Source of the DNA: Halobacillus sp. Nhm2S1
GTDB lineage: Bacteria > Bacillota > Bacilli > Bacillales > Halobacillaceae
DNA length: 64,000 nucleotides
NCBI RefSeq assembly: GCF_019599545.1
Contig: NZ_JAIEZV010000001.1
Coordinates: forward strand, 434,001-498,000
Direction: 5' to 3'
Part shown: one piece after another, positions 1 through 10,674 of the stretch
Position numbering within the stretch: position 1 is the stretch's first letter
How the letters are laid out: every line of letters starts with the position of its first letter
Translations under genes and position numbers: made by a program
Notes under the pieces: model-generated
What the model saw: the letters and a program-made list of their open reading frames with translations, nothing else
Told to the model about the DNA's origin: nothing
The model's database searches: none

Positions 1-450
1 AATCTGTCCGGAACGCACAAGTTCGTTCACGAGGGAATGGTCCTCTGTGATCACTTTAAAGCCGTAAGCATTAGCAAAATAACAGCGGCTGTCTCCAATA
101 TGACCGATCGTCGCAAATTCATTTGTACACAACGCTACGACAACTGTCGTTCCCATGCCTGCGCATTCTTCATGTTCATTGGCATAGGCTTTGATTTCAT
201 TGTTCGCAGAGAGGACCGCTTCTTTGATCCAATTTTCAGCTTGATCAGGAGTATCAATGAGCTTGGCTTCCTGCCATTTTTTATGTAAGTGTGAGGTCGT
301 CATCTGACTGGCAATATCACCGGCCTGATGCCCCCCCATTCCGTCTGCTACGATGGCAAGGACCTGGCCTGCATCGTTTTTAAAAACCCCGCCGGCATCC
401 TCATTATGAATTCTGACTTTCCCTTGATCTGTTTCGTAATAACCTATCAT
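1..450 (-). CDS. prpC: PP2C-type Ser/Thr protein phosphatase PrpC, N-terminal part
   Basis: Partial gene: 150 codons run from an ATG at 450 to the window edge, where the C-terminal part is cut off (the family is about 250 residues). Visible PP2C motifs are RxHNED at residues 13-18, DGMGGH at 36-41, GMGTT at 98-102 and GHIGDSR at 116-122, which include the metal-binding acidic residues. The family dephosphorylates proteins modified by the partner kinase PrkC, whose gene normally follows and would lie outside this window. An AGGTGA ribosome binding site precedes the ATG. In B. subtilis rlmN separates rsmB from prpC; here only about 145 bp separate the two genes and no rlmN is present. Confidence 0.93.
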   Translation of the reverse strand, partial: MIGYYETDQGKVRIHNEDAGGVFKNDAGQVLAIVADGMGGHQAGDIASQMTTSHLHKKWQEAKLIDTPDQAENWIKEAVLSANNEIKAYANEHEECAGMGTTVVVALCTNEFATIGHIGDSRCYFANAYGFKVITEDHSLVNELVRSGQI

Positions 451-595
451 GGTCTCACCTGCCTCATATTTATAACTTAGACTAAACATGGGTGTTCATT
501 CTTAGGTGGTATCTTACACTCTGCCTGAAGGATAGGAATCCGAGTATTGGAATCAGATTCCACCCCCACGGCTTTGCTATTCAATTTAAGATTCT

Positions 596-1942
596 TTACT
601 TTTTATACAATCGGGTTAAGAAAAATCCATCTGTATCCCAATCTTGAGGGAAAAGCTGAAGACCTGTTTCGGTAAGACCCTGCGATTCCTGAAGGGCTTC
701 TGGAAGCTCCTCAAAGAAAGCAGGATCCACTTCAAAGTCCGGATTTTGACTCAAGAAATGCTTGACAGCTTCCTCATTTTCATGACGGTCAACCGTGCAT
801 GTACTATAGACAATCTTGCCTCCAGGCTTAAGTAGTGGCGCAACTTCTTTCAATAGATCATCCTGGATCTTTCTTAGGGAGAAAATATCTTCTTCTTTTT
901 TATGGTATTTAATATCTGGCTTTCCACGTAAAACTCCAAGACCGGAACAAGGAGCATCGAGTAAGATACGGTCAAAAGTGCCCGGAGTGTGTTTTTCTCC
1001 AAGCTTTCTTGAGTCAGCCTGACTGGCAGTAATCGATGTGAGCTGCAGTTGTTCAGCCTTTTTACTTACCAGTTTCGCTTTTTTCTCGTGCAAGTCATAA
1101 GCGACGATTTCTCCCTCATCCTCCATCTTTTCAGCGATATGGGTGGTTTTACCTCCAGGTGCACTGCAGGCATCCAGCACCGTCAATCCCTTGTCAAGAT
1201 CCATCATTTCCGCTACAAGCATAGAACTCTGATCTTGAACGGTTACATATCCTTCTTGGAAAAGGGGATGCGAGAGAATCGCACCTTCAAGAACAAGGAA
1301 GCCTTGAGGGGAGAGAGCGCTCTCTTCCACTCTGAATCCATCCTCCTGCAGCTGCTTCATCGCCTCTTCACGTGAAATTCTAAGCGGCTGGACTCTCAGC
1401 GACATAGGGAGGTGTTGATTGTTCGCTTCACACATCGCTTTTGTCGTTTCCATGCCATACTGATCAACCCATCGATTCACGAGCCATTGAGGATGACTGG
1501 TTTCAATCGCCATTCGCTCTACTGGATCTTCGATTTTATCCAGGCTTTGAACACCTTTGCGCTGGACGTTCCGAAGTACGCCATTCATAAATGAAGAAAT
1601 CCCTTTATGTCCGCGCTTCTTGGAGATTTCCACGGCTTCATGGATAATGGCATGGTCCGGTACTCTTTCAAGAAAGATCATCTGGTAAACCGACATATAA
1701 AGCAGCCAGCGGACCCATGGCTTTATTTTCTTCTGCTTGGCAATATAAGGCTGGATGGAATAGTGGATCAAATCCCGGCGTTGGAGTGTACCGTATACGA
1801 TTTCCGTTAACAATGCACCATCCTGGCGGGAAAGCTTTTGTTTAGAAATCTCCCGGTCCAGCAAAACGTGACTGAATCCGCCCTGCTCACCGATTCGAGT
1901 AAGGAGATCCAGGGCTGACTCTCTTAATGCATACTTAGTCAT
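596..1942 (-). CDS. rsmB: 16S rRNA (cytosine-967-C5)-methyltransferase RsmB
   Basis: Transfers methyl from S-adenosylmethionine to C967 of 16S rRNA. The N-terminal part is a NusB-like RNA-binding domain and the C-terminal part a Rossmann methyltransferase. With the start chosen here, SAM motif I ([10 protein letters not shown]) lies at about residues 257-266, motif IV DAPCSG at 329-334, and the catalytic cysteine in STCT at residue 382. The start is the ATG at 1942, preceded by GGGTGA, giving 448 residues, as in B. subtilis; the longer reading frame from 1990 runs into fmt and lacks support. The gene overlaps the end of fmt by 8 bases, so the two are translationally coupled. Confidence 0.95.
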   Translation of the reverse strand: MTKYALRESALDLLTRIGEQGGFSHVLLDREISKQKLSRQDGALLTEIVYGTLQRRDLIHYSIQPYIAKQKKIKPWVRWLLYMSVYQMIFLERVPDHAIIHEAVEISKKRGHKGISSFMNGVLRNVQRKGVQSLDKIEDPVERMAIETSHPQWLVNRWVDQYGMETTKAMCEANNQHLPMSLRVQPLRISREEAMKQLQEDGFRVEESALSPQGFLVLEGAILSHPLFQEGYVTVQDQSSMLVAEMMDLDKGLTVLDACSAPGGKTTHIAEKMEDEGEIVAYDLHEKKAKLVSKKAEQLQLTSITASQADSRKLGEKHTPGTFDRILLDAPCSGLGVLRGKPDIKYHKKEEDIFSLRKIQDDLLKEVAPLLKPGGKIVYSTCTVDRHENEEAVKHFLSQNPDFEVDPAFFEELPEALQESQGLTETGLQLFPQDWDTDGFFLTRLYKK

Positions 1943-2882
1943 GCGTCTCACCCAGGCGCTCGCCGACCTGTAAGGACTGTCCAGCACCATTAATAAACGC
2001 CTGCCCGTCCATCTTTTTCTTTCCAGAAGGTTGGAGGGAAACGACCTTTACGGCTTTATTTCCACCTGTGGTTACAAGAAACCCATCTTCATCGATTCTT
2101 ACAACTGTCCCAGGGGCTTCCCTGAATGTATCTTCCACTTTTTCGATCCACCAGACTTTCATCGGCTTGCCGTTCCAGTACGTGTAAGCGACCGGCCATG
2201 GATGAAGACCACGCACATGATTATAGACCGTTTGTTGCTCTTTGCTCCAATCAATGAGCTCCTGTTCCCTTTTGATATTGGAAGCGAAAGTGACTTTGGA
2301 TTCATCCTGCTCTTCCGGGGTAATATCTCCGCTCAATAACTTCGGCAGCGTGTCCGCCAACAAGTCCGCTCCGGCGACGGAAAGTTTATCATGGAGCGTT
2401 CCTACATGATCATCGTCTTCGATCGGCACCGTCACTTTTGAAAGCATATCCCCTGCATCGAGGCGTTTAACCATATACATGATGGTGACGCCAGTCTCCT
2501 GCTTTCCTTCAAGGATGCTGTAATGGATGGGTGCACCACCTCGGAATTCAGGCAGTAAGGAGGCATGGACATTGATACATCCATGTTTCGGCTCCTTGAG
2601 TAAAGCTTCTGGTAAAATTTGACCGAAGGCAGCGGTTACGATCAAGTCGGGATCGTAAGCAAGAACTTCTTGATATTCTTCTTTGATTTTTTCTGGTTGA
2701 AATACTGGGATCCCGTGTTTCTCCGCTGCTACCTTGACTGGAGGAGGGGTCATCGTTTTCTTTCTCCCTTTCGGTCGGTCCGGTTGTGTAATAACGAGGA
2801 CAACCTCATACCCCTCTTCAATGATGCGGTCAAGGACAGGTACGGCGAAATCCGGTGTCCCCATAAATGCGATTCGTGTCAT
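1935..2882 (-). CDS. fmt: Methionyl-tRNA formyltransferase
   Basis: Formylates initiator Met-tRNA using 10-formyl-tetrahydrofolate in the cytoplasm. The N-terminal formyltransferase fold carries the catalytic set N104, H106 (within the HASLLP motif) and D142; the C-terminal domain binds tRNA. At 315 residues it has normal family length. It starts 22 bp after the priA stop, with GGGAG upstream of its ATG. In most Bacillus the peptide deformylase gene def lies between priA and fmt, but here there is no room for it. The partner deformylase must therefore be encoded elsewhere. Confidence 0.96.
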   Translation of the reverse strand: MTRIAFMGTPDFAVPVLDRIIEEGYEVVLVITQPDRPKGRKKTMTPPPVKVAAEKHGIPVFQPEKIKEEYQEVLAYDPDLIVTAAFGQILPEALLKEPKHGCINVHASLLPEFRGGAPIHYSILEGKQETGVTIMYMVKRLDAGDMLSKVTVPIEDDDHVGTLHDKLSVAGADLLADTLPKLLSGDITPEEQDESKVTFASNIKREQELIDWSKEQQTVYNHVRGLHPWPVAYTYWNGKPMKVWWIEKVEDTFREAPGTVVRIDEDGFLVTTGGNKAVKVVSLQPSGKKKMDGQAFINGAGQSLQVGERLGETHD

Positions 2883-2904
2883 GACTTTGTTGCTCCCTTC
2901 TTGC

Positions 2905-5313
2905 TTACATCAGCTGATACGGTTGGAAATCCACCGTGATCTGCAAACCATTTTCTTGTTTCATTTCATCTTCGTAATAGTGCAATATCCGTTCAACGAA
3001 CTTTCGCTGCTCAGGTTCCTTCTTGTATTTTATCATGCATTGATAGCGATATCTATTATTGATCCTGGTGAGCGCAGAAGGAGTAGGCCCGAGGACATAC
3101 GATTGGTCGGAAAGCTTCTGCTGCATGAACATGGTGATTTTCTGTGTCACTTCCTGCACTTTCAATTGGTTGGGGTGTGAAATTGTAAAAAGTGTCAAGA
3201 AGAAATATGGAGGATAGCGGAAAGCTTTCCTCAATTTCATCTCTTCATTGAAGAATTGTTCGTAATCATACTGGCTGGCAAGTTCAATACTATAATGCTC
3301 CGGTGTGTACGTTTGGACAACGACTTCTCCGGGCTTCTCATGTCTGCCTGCCCGTCCGCTTACCTGGGTGAGCAATTGGAACGTTTTTTCTGATGCACGG
3401 AAATCAGGCAGGTTGAGAAGGGCATCGGCGGCAAGAACACCGACAAGGGTTACGTTTCCGAAGTCCAGTCCTTTAGCGATCATCTGCGTGCCGAGCAGGA
3501 TGTCTGCTTGTCCTTCTCCGAACTTTTTAAGCAGCCGTTCGTGGGCCCCTTTTCTCCTTGTCGTGTCGACGTCCATCCGGATGACACGTGCTTCCGGGAT
3601 CAACTCCTGAAGCGCCTCTTCCACTTTTTGTGTCCCTGTACCGAAATAACGGATGGTTTTGCTCTCACATTCCGGGCACTCCGACGGCATAGGTTCTTCA
3701 TGGGAACAATAGTGGCATTTCAGACGATTCTGCCTTTTATGATACGTAAGTGCAATGTCACAGTGCGGGCACTCACTCACGTGACCACAGTCCCTGCACA
3801 TGACGAAGGTCGAATAGCCACGTCTATTTAGAAAAAGAACGATCTGCTCCCCTCGGGAAAGCCTTTCTTCGATCTTTTCCTTCAACGAGATGGAAAACAT
3901 CGAGCGGTTTCCACTATGAAGTTCCTCTCTCATATCAACGAGATCCACCGTGGGCATGACTGCCTCATTCATACGCTTTTTCATCGTCAACAGTTGATAA
4001 TTGCCTTTCACAGCTCTGGCATAACTTTCGAGAGCTGGTGTTGCACTCCCTAAAACGACCGGGCATTGATGGGTTTTTCCCCTTTCAATGGCGACATCTC
4101 TCGCATGATAACGTGTCCGATCTTCCTGCTTATAACTCGTTTCATGTTCTTCATCAATAATGATCAAGCCGATGTTCGTAAACGGAGCGAAAATAGCAGA
4201 CCTTGCTCCGACAACCACCTGGACTTCCTTGCGCTGGATCTTACGCCATTCATCGTACTTTTCTCCCGCCGATAAAGCACTGTGAAGGACGGCGACCTTT
4301 GAGCCGAACCTCCCTTTAAAGCGTTCAACCATTTGCGGAGTCAAAGCAATCTCAGGAACCAGCATGATGGCTTCCTCGCCTTTATCAATGACTTCCTGGA
4401 TCGACTGCAAATACACTTCCGTTTTCCCACTTCCGGTCACTCCATGAAGAAGAAAAACGTCATGAACGTTTTCTTCGATGGTCTTAAGGATCGGCTCGAT
4501 GGCTGTTTCCTGTTCTGCTGTCAGCGGGAAAGGCTGAGTACGTTCGAAGTCTCGGTCACCATATGGATCTCTGAAAACTTCCTTCTTGAATTCCCGGATC
4601 ATCCCTTGTTCAATCAGCGGTTTCAATGAGGCGGGTGTGGTGGATAGAATATCCAAAAGCCTCCTCTTCTCCATCGCATCCGGGTACTCCAGAAAATACT
4701 CGATGATGGTCCGCTGCTTTTTGGCTTGTGGGGATAGATCTTCAAGCTTCTCCTCTAATGCCATCGGATTTAACAAGGGCTCGACCATCGTCATCGTTTT
4801 CTTTGTTTCCCGGCTTTTCACTTCATAATGGACATCCACGGCTCCATCATTCATGTGCTTCCGAAGGGTATGGTATCCGATGCCTGATTTCTCAAATTCC
4901 TCAAAATCAACAACTGCCCGTCCATCAAATAAAGGGTCCAGTTCAGTACCGAGGGGTTCTTCAGTCAATTTCCAGAGTTCTTTTCGATATTTAGCTTTCA
5001 TCACCTGAGGAAGCATGACCTGAAGACAGGAGATGTAGTAGCTCAACGTATTTTTCGATAACCACTTTCCAAGTTGGAGAAGTTCTTCCGTCAAGGTTGG
5101 TATAACATCAAGAACATCTGTGATTTTCTTTACGGAAGAGAAAGAACTTGTTTCTGAAAGAGAGACGACATACCCCAGAATTTTGCGTGGCCCGAAAGGC
5201 ACGATGACCCGTACCCCCGGCTGAACGATCCCCTCGAATTTTTCAGGTATTTCATAATCAAAAGGACGGTTCGTATTTTGTGAGGGTACATCAACGATTA
5301 CGTTTGCAATCAC
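2905..5313 (-). CDS. priA: Primosomal replication restart helicase PriA
   Basis: Superfamily 2 3'-to-5' DNA helicase that recognises stalled forks and loads the replicative helicase through DnaB/DnaD/DnaI-type partners. After an N-terminal DNA-binding region come Walker A GVTGSGKT (about 291-298) and the DEEH box (387-390). A zinc module follows with eight cysteines at 506, 509, 515, 518, 533, 536, 546 and 549, then the second helicase lobe. Length is 802 residues, close to the B. subtilis protein. The start codon is GTG, and its bases overlap the TGA of coaBC, showing tight coupling. Confidence 0.97.
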   Translation of the reverse strand: MIANVIVDVPSQNTNRPFDYEIPEKFEGIVQPGVRVIVPFGPRKILGYVVSLSETSSFSSVKKITDVLDVIPTLTEELLQLGKWLSKNTLSYYISCLQVMLPQVMKAKYRKELWKLTEEPLGTELDPLFDGRAVVDFEEFEKSGIGYHTLRKHMNDGAVDVHYEVKSRETKKTMTMVEPLLNPMALEEKLEDLSPQAKKQRTIIEYFLEYPDAMEKRRLLDILSTTPASLKPLIEQGMIREFKKEVFRDPYGDRDFERTQPFPLTAEQETAIEPILKTIEENVHDVFLLHGVTGSGKTEVYLQSIQEVIDKGEEAIMLVPEIALTPQMVERFKGRFGSKVAVLHSALSAGEKYDEWRKIQRKEVQVVVGARSAIFAPFTNIGLIIIDEEHETSYKQEDRTRYHARDVAIERGKTHQCPVVLGSATPALESYARAVKGNYQLLTMKKRMNEAVMPTVDLVDMREELHSGNRSMFSISLKEKIEERLSRGEQIVLFLNRRGYSTFVMCRDCGHVSECPHCDIALTYHKRQNRLKCHYCSHEEPMPSECPECESKTIRYFGTGTQKVEEALQELIPEARVIRMDVDTTRRKGAHERLLKKFGEGQADILLGTQMIAKGLDFGNVTLVGVLAADALLNLPDFRASEKTFQLLTQVSGRAGRHEKPGEVVVQTYTPEHYSIELASQYDYEQFFNEEMKLRKAFRYPPYFFLTLFTISHPNQLKVQEVTQKITMFMQQKLSDQSYVLGPTPSALTRINNRYRYQCMIKYKKEPEQRKFVERILHYYEDEMKQENGLQITVDFQPYQLM

Positions 5314-6515
5314 CGGTTTTCACTCTCCATCTCCCCGCTGGCCACCATAAGAATGTTTTCAGCGAGCTCGTCTTTGCTCATTAATGGATACGTCATCTCT
5401 TCCCCTTTTTTGGTAATAAACAAGGAGGCGTTCGTGTCCGTGCCAAACCCTGAACCCTCTTCGGATACATTATTGATGACAATCGCATCGAGATTCTTTT
5501 TAGCCATCTTCTCTCTTCCGTATTTTTCCACATCTGTCGTTTCTGCAGCAAAGCCAATTAAGTATTGATGTTCTTTACGATCTCCCAGCTCCATGAGAAT
5601 ATCTTTCGTCCGCTCCATCTCGACGACATAGTCCCCGGGTTTCTTCTTCATCTTTTGATCATAAGTGATTTTTGGCCGGTAATCGGCTACCGCTGCCGAC
5701 TTAATGACAAGGTCTTGATCTGGATAAGCTTTCAAGACTTCCTCATACATTTCCTGAGCGGTTGTAATTGGAATCACATGCACACCAACGGGAGGTTCCA
5801 AAGCTACCTGACCAGAAACAAGAGTCACGTCAGCGCCAAGCTGCTTAGCTTTTCTCGCCAGCGCATACCCCATTTTGCCCGTCGATGGATTCGTGAAATA
5901 ACGTACTGGATCGATCTGTTCACGTGTAGGGCCGGCTGTTATGAGTACTTTCATTCCTTTGAGTGGTTGAGGGCGTTGATATTCTTTCCTAAGTACTTCG
6001 ACAATGGTCTCGGGCTCCTCCAAGCGTCCTTTTCCTACATAGCCGCAAGCAAGGTAACCTTCGCCGGGCTCGATGAAGCGGAAGCCCCATGCATCGAGTT
6101 GTTTTAAATTTTTCATCACAGCCGGGTGACTGTACATATGGACATTCATTGCTGGCGCGATATAAACAGGTGCCTCGGTCGCAAGTAAGGTCGTCGAGAG
6201 CATGTCATCAGCGAGACCGTTCGCGAGCTTTCCGATTACATTGGCAGTCGCGGGGGCGATTAAGAAGAGATCCGCCCAGTCAGCGACATCAATGTGCTGG
6301 ATTTGAGAAGAATCTTGTTCATCAAAGGTATCGGTATATACAGGCTGTCTGGACAATGCCTGAAAAGTAGTCGGGGATACAAAATTCTGAGCGCTGTCTG
6401 TCATGATTACTTTAACGACTGCCCCAGCTTGAACGAGTTTGCTGGTTAAAGCGGCTGCTTTGTAGGCGGCGATTCCACCTGATACTCCTAAGACGATCTT
6501 TTTTCCATTCAACAT
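5310..6515 (-). CDS. coaBC: Bifunctional phosphopantothenoylcysteine decarboxylase / phosphopantothenate-cysteine ligase
   Basis: Catalyses two consecutive steps of coenzyme A synthesis: CTP-dependent coupling of cysteine to 4'-phosphopantothenate, then FMN-dependent decarboxylation. The N-terminal CoaC half shows the active-site histidine H74, PAMN at 121-124 and the catalytic cysteine in GYLACG (about 157). The CoaB half begins near residue 187 with LITAGPTREQIDPVR and has a lysine-rich KMKKKPG segment matching the essential lysine of the family. It is the first gene of coaBC-priA-fmt-rsmB, and its stop overlaps the priA start. A long hairpin separates it from rpoZ. Confidence 0.97.
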   Translation of the reverse strand: MLNGKKIVLGVSGGIAAYKAAALTSKLVQAGAVVKVIMTDSAQNFVSPTTFQALSRQPVYTDTFDEQDSSQIQHIDVADWADLFLIAPATANVIGKLANGLADDMLSTTLLATEAPVYIAPAMNVHMYSHPAVMKNLKQLDAWGFRFIEPGEGYLACGYVGKGRLEEPETIVEVLRKEYQRPQPLKGMKVLITAGPTREQIDPVRYFTNPSTGKMGYALARKAKQLGADVTLVSGQVALEPPVGVHVIPITTAQEMYEEVLKAYPDQDLVIKSAAVADYRPKITYDQKMKKKPGDYVVEMERTKDILMELGDRKEHQYLIGFAAETTDVEKYGREKMAKKNLDAIVINNVSEEGSGFGTDTNASLFITKKGEEMTYPLMSKDELAENILMVASGEMESENR

Positions 6516-6553
6516 CTGATAGCCCCCTGTACTTGAAAAATGTTGTCACTAAA

Positions 6554-6610
6554 ACACGTAGGAAAAGCCGCGCTGATTCAATGAAGAAGCGCGGCTTTTC
6601 CTACGTTGTT
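6554..6610 (-). terminator. 19-bp perfect inverted repeat between rpoZ and coaBC
   Basis: Arms at 6556-6574 and 6588-6606 are perfect complements over 19 bases around a 13-base loop, with a GC-rich core (GCCGCGC). On the minus strand the hairpin lies directly downstream of rpoZ and is followed by short T stretches. It is probably the intrinsic terminator of the yicC-remA-gmk-rpoZ unit or a partial processing/termination site before coaBC. The long perfect stem is unusual for a plain terminator. Confidence 0.75.
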
Positions 6611-6619
6611 TCGATGTTC

Positions 6620-6847
6620 TTATGTGGTTTCTGTTCGTTCTTGGATTTCATCCGCTTCGATATAGTTCAATTTGCCATCGCGGATCTCTTCAAGCGCTAC
6701 ACCGACTTGCTGGTGGGAAGTCGGATTATCGATCATCGGCGCGCTTCCTTGTTTCAATTCACGCGCTCTTCTCGCAGATAGCGTGACAAGCGTGTATTTT
6801 GATTTGATTTGTTTCTGTAGGGAATCAATGGACGGTTCTAACATCAT
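6620..6847 (-). CDS. rpoZ: RNA polymerase omega subunit
   Basis: Small omega subunit that assists folding and assembly of the beta' subunit. The N-terminal half has the conserved omega sequence: the SLQKQIKSKYTLVTLSARRA segment is typical of Bacillales. Length is 75 residues with the first of two adjacent ATG codons (6847 or 6844); the second matches the B. subtilis start better. A GGAGGA ribosome binding site sits inside the 3' end of gmk, whose stop lies 2 bases upstream, so gmk and rpoZ are coupled. Confidence 0.95.
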   Translation of the reverse strand: MMLEPSIDSLQKQIKSKYTLVTLSARRARELKQGSAPMIDNPTSHQQVGVALEEIRDGKLNYIEADEIQERTETT

Positions 6848-6849
6848 GA

Positions 6850-7742
<893 letters not shown>

Positions 7743-7788
7743 AGCTGACTCCTCCTTCTTCTGACCAAGCACTTTTATGACTACCTCT

Positions 7789-7818
7789 ATTATATGAAAA
7801 AACTAGGCATAAACACAA
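7789..7818 (-). promoter_or_regulatory. Candidate sigma-A promoter of remA-gmk-rpoZ
   Basis: On the minus strand TATAAT occupies 7789-7794 and TTGTGT 7813-7818, with an 18-bp spacer. It lies just before the yicC stop codon and about 47 bases upstream of the remA start, so remA could be transcribed independently of yicC. Confidence 0.55.
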
Positions 7819-7821
7819 TTG

Positions 7822-8703
7822 TTATTCGACATTTTGTACTTGTTCTTTCATCTTTTCAATCTCGCTTTTCAAATTCACAACCATTTCCGTCATTTTGCCG
7901 TCATTGGATTTCGACCCGATTGTATTCACTTCACGGTGCATTTCCTGCACAATAAAATCCAGTCTTCTTCCAACAGGCTCATCTAAGAAAAGGGTGCTTT
8001 CAAATTGAGTGAAGTGGGACTGTAGTCTTGTCAACTCTTCGGTGACGTCCCCTTTCTCTGCAAGCAAAGCGACTTCCTGGAGGATTTTCGTTTCATCGGG
8101 GCGGATTTGCTCTTTGGTGTATTCTTCTACGCGGGTCCGAATCCTCTCTTTATACTCTTCGATTAACATCGGCCGCCTTTCGTCCAGGCTGTTCAACCAT
8201 GACCGGACTTTAGCGATGCGTTTTTCAAGATCATCGTGTAACTTGTGACCTTCCTTCGTCCGCATCTCAACCAATTGTCTAACAGCGTCATCCATGGTTT
8301 CTAATAAAGCCACTTTCCACTCATCTGAATCGTTTTCCATCTCTTTTTCCGAAAAAACATGGTCTAACTTGGATACCATATCAATAGAAATATCCCCCGT
8401 CAACTCATAACGGCGCTGAATATCCTTCAAGCGTGTAATATATTGATCGACCATTTCCCAATTCACATCGATTTTCTTTTCAACCAAATCTTCTCCTTCA
8501 AGGGATACGAAGATATCGATGCGCCCCCTGGCTAACCGGCTTTTGACGACTTGTTTCAGACGATCTTCCAGAAACAGCAAGGCGGTGGGCATCTTGAATG
8601 TCATATCCAGAAAACGATGATTCACAGACCGGATCTCTACATGTATCTTTGTTTCGTTGACTTCCACCGTACTCTTTCCATACCCTGTCATACTTTTTAT
8701 CAT
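7822..8703 (-). CDS. yloC: YicC/YloC family endoribonuclease
   Basis: Homologue of YicC/YloC, a conserved family reported to act as endoribonuclease. The N-terminal SMTGYGKS motif and the C-terminal FIVQEMHREVNTIGSKS segment, with an acidic/histidine cluster, are diagnostic. The start is the ATG at 8703, 9 bases after AGGTGATG; the upstream GTG/ATG pair lies within that site. The product is 293 residues, close to the B. subtilis length. It is divergent from rqcH and leads the remA-gmk-rpoZ genes. Confidence 0.93.
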   Translation of the reverse strand: MIKSMTGYGKSTVEVNETKIHVEIRSVNHRFLDMTFKMPTALLFLEDRLKQVVKSRLARGRIDIFVSLEGEDLVEKKIDVNWEMVDQYITRLKDIQRRYELTGDISIDMVSKLDHVFSEKEMENDSDEWKVALLETMDDAVRQLVEMRTKEGHKLHDDLEKRIAKVRSWLNSLDERRPMLIEEYKERIRTRVEEYTKEQIRPDETKILQEVALLAEKGDVTEELTRLQSHFTQFESTLFLDEPVGRRLDFIVQEMHREVNTIGSKSNDGKMTEMVVNLKSEIEKMKEQVQNVE

Positions 8704-8820
8704 TACGATCATCACCTATATGTAAAATGAATGCACCCTCCATTTTAGCAAAAGAAAGTATAACGTTGCGAATGTTTGCGTTTACGTAAAGAAAAATCTT
8801 AGAATAACAAGCTTTACTCA

Positions 8821-8829
8821 TGCTATACT
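8821..8829 (+). promoter_or_regulatory. Extended -10 promoter element before rqcH
   Basis: TGCTATACT at 8821-8829 is an extended -10 element (TG at 8821-8822, TATACT at 8824-8829) with no good -35 hexamer. It lies about 25 bases before the rqcH start. Confidence 0.45.
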
Positions 8830-8853
8830 TCTAACAGTAGAGAGGTGAAGACG

Positions 8854-10569
8854 ATGTCTTTTGACGGAATTGTAACCCGGGCGATCACGAATGAATTGAA
8901 TGAAACGATTCAGTCCGGACGTATTATGAAAATTTATCAGCCAACCGAAACGGAACTCGTATTTACGGTCCGTTCCAATCGAAAAAAACATACGCTATTA
9001 TTGTCCGCCCACCCGAGCTATGCTCGCTTTCATTTGACGGACGATCAATACCATAACCCTAAAGAACCACCCATGCTATGCATGCTCCTACGAAAGCATT
9101 TAATTGGTGGGTTTGTCGAACGCATTGAACAGGTGGACATGGAAAGGATTGTGAAGTTCCATATCCGCACCCGTAACGAAGTCGGGGATGAAACAATGAA
9201 AACCCTCATTATTGAGGTGATGGGAAAACACTCCAACATCCTGCTGGTTGATGAAGATGAAGGACATATGCTCGACAGCATCAAGCATTTGCCCCCTTCC
9301 CAAAACCGGCACCGGACGATTATGCCCGGCCAGCCTTATAAACTCCCACCAGAACAAGGGAAAATCAACCCTGTGGACCTTGAACCAGATTCGTTCATTA
9401 GAAAATTGGACTTTAACTCAGGCAAAATGGATAAACAAATTTTGAATGTGGTGATGGGTTTTTCACCGATGATAACAAAGGAAATCGTGCATCGGGCTGG
9501 ACTCGGTGGGTCACAGGCCGTAAAAGAAGCTTACCGGGAAATACGAGAGATCATTCTGAGCCACGCGTATGAGCCACAAATCCATCGGGGAGAAAAAGAA
9601 CAGTTCTATGTGATTCCTTTACACGCTTTTTCAGATGATGTAGAAAGATTCGACAGCGTAAGTGCGATGCTGGATGATTATTATTCCGGGAAAGCTGAGC
9701 GCGACCGTGTGAAGCAGCAGGCAGGAGATCTGCACCGTTTCTTAAAAAATGAACGGGATAAAAACAAACGTAAAATAAAGAAACACGAAACAACACTGAA
9801 GAAATCTGAATCCGCCGAGGAGTACCAGAAACTCGGCGAACTCTTGACTGCACACATGCATATGGTCAAAACAGGAGACGAATCGGTGACGGTCGTTGAC
9901 TACTACGATCCAGATCAATCAGAAATGACAATTGAACTCAACCCTAATAAAACGCCGAGTGAAAATGCCCAAAGCTATTTTCAAACCTACACGAAAATGA
10001 AGAAATCCAAAGAAGTCGTCCAAAAGGAAATCCGAAAAGCAGAAGACGAAATCCTTTACTTCGATCGACTCCTTCAACAAGTCGAATCGGCCAGGGAAGA
10101 AGATATCGAGGAAATTCGAGAAGAATTGCGTGAACAAGGGTACTTAAAGAAAAAAACGGCTGCGAAAGGGAACCGTAAAAACAAACCCCAAAAACCGAAG
10201 CCGGAAAGTTTTGAATCAACGGATGGTACGTTGATTTATGTAGGGCGTAACAACAAGCAGAACGAATATCTGACGAACCGCATGGCAAATAAAATGGATA
10301 TTTGGCTTCACGCTAAAGACATTCCCGGCTCGCATGTCGTTATCAGAGACGAAGACCCCAGCGAAGATACGTTGTTTGAAGCCGCACAGCTTGCTGCGAA
10401 TTTCAGTAAATCAAGCAAGTCTTCCTCCGTTCCAGTAGACTACACGCGTATCCGGCATGTGAAGAAGCCGTCAGGAGCGAAACCTGGGTTCGTCACTTAT
10501 GACCAGCAACAGACGTTGTTCGTGACACCTGATTCAACCTTCATTAAAAGATTAAAGAAAAAAGACTGA
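8854..10569 (+). CDS. rqcH: Ribosome quality control protein RqcH (NEMF/Rqc2/FbpA family)
   Basis: Binds obstructed 50S subunits and recruits tRNA-Ala to add C-terminal alanine tails to stalled nascent chains. An NFACT-N domain (about 1-200) is followed by helix-hairpin-helix and long coiled-coil segments (about 280-440). The C-terminal NFACT-R domain contains DIWLHAKDIPGSHVV. The ATG at 8854 follows AGAGGTG and gives 571 residues, beginning MSFDGIV as in B. subtilis. The residue equivalent to the D97-R98 pair is E97-R98, a conservative change at a site reported as essential for alanine tailing. It is followed by its own terminator. Confidence 0.95.
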   Translation: MSFDGIVTRAITNELNETIQSGRIMKIYQPTETELVFTVRSNRKKHTLLLSAHPSYARFHLTDDQYHNPKEPPMLCMLLRKHLIGGFVERIEQVDMERIVKFHIRTRNEVGDETMKTLIIEVMGKHSNILLVDEDEGHMLDSIKHLPPSQNRHRTIMPGQPYKLPPEQGKINPVDLEPDSFIRKLDFNSGKMDKQILNVVMGFSPMITKEIVHRAGLGGSQAVKEAYREIREIILSHAYEPQIHRGEKEQFYVIPLHAFSDDVERFDSVSAMLDDYYSGKAERDRVKQQAGDLHRFLKNERDKNKRKIKKHETTLKKSESAEEYQKLGELLTAHMHMVKTGDESVTVVDYYDPDQSEMTIELNPNKTPSENAQSYFQTYTKMKKSKEVVQKEIRKAEDEILYFDRLLQQVESAREEDIEEIREELREQGYLKKKTAAKGNRKNKPQKPKPESFESTDGTLIYVGRNNKQNEYLTNRMANKMDIWLHAKDIPGSHVVIRDEDPSEDTLFEAAQLAANFSKSSKSSSVPVDYTRIRHVKKPSGAKPGFVTYDQQQTLFVTPDSTFIKRLKKKD

Positions 10570-10574
10570 ACCCT

Positions 10575-10607
10575 CATCCCTGTGCCTATAAATGGCACAG
10601 GGATTTT
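10575..10607 (+). terminator. Intrinsic terminator after rqcH
   Basis: A stem with arms CCCTGTGCC and GGCACAGGG around a short A/T loop, followed by ATTTT, begins a few bases after the rqcH stop codon. Confidence 0.8.
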
Positions 10608-10674
10608 CACATACCACAGGCCCGGATAACAAATAATATAAAGGCAACTGAATATGATGAAGGAGGTTGCCTTT

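Noticed and set aside
5565-6107. 180-codon plus-strand frame
   Set aside because: Lies wholly antisense to coaBC, has no family resemblance or ribosome binding site, and shows frame-shadow composition. The same applies to the other long plus-strand frames opposite fmt, priA, carB, spoVD and pbpB.
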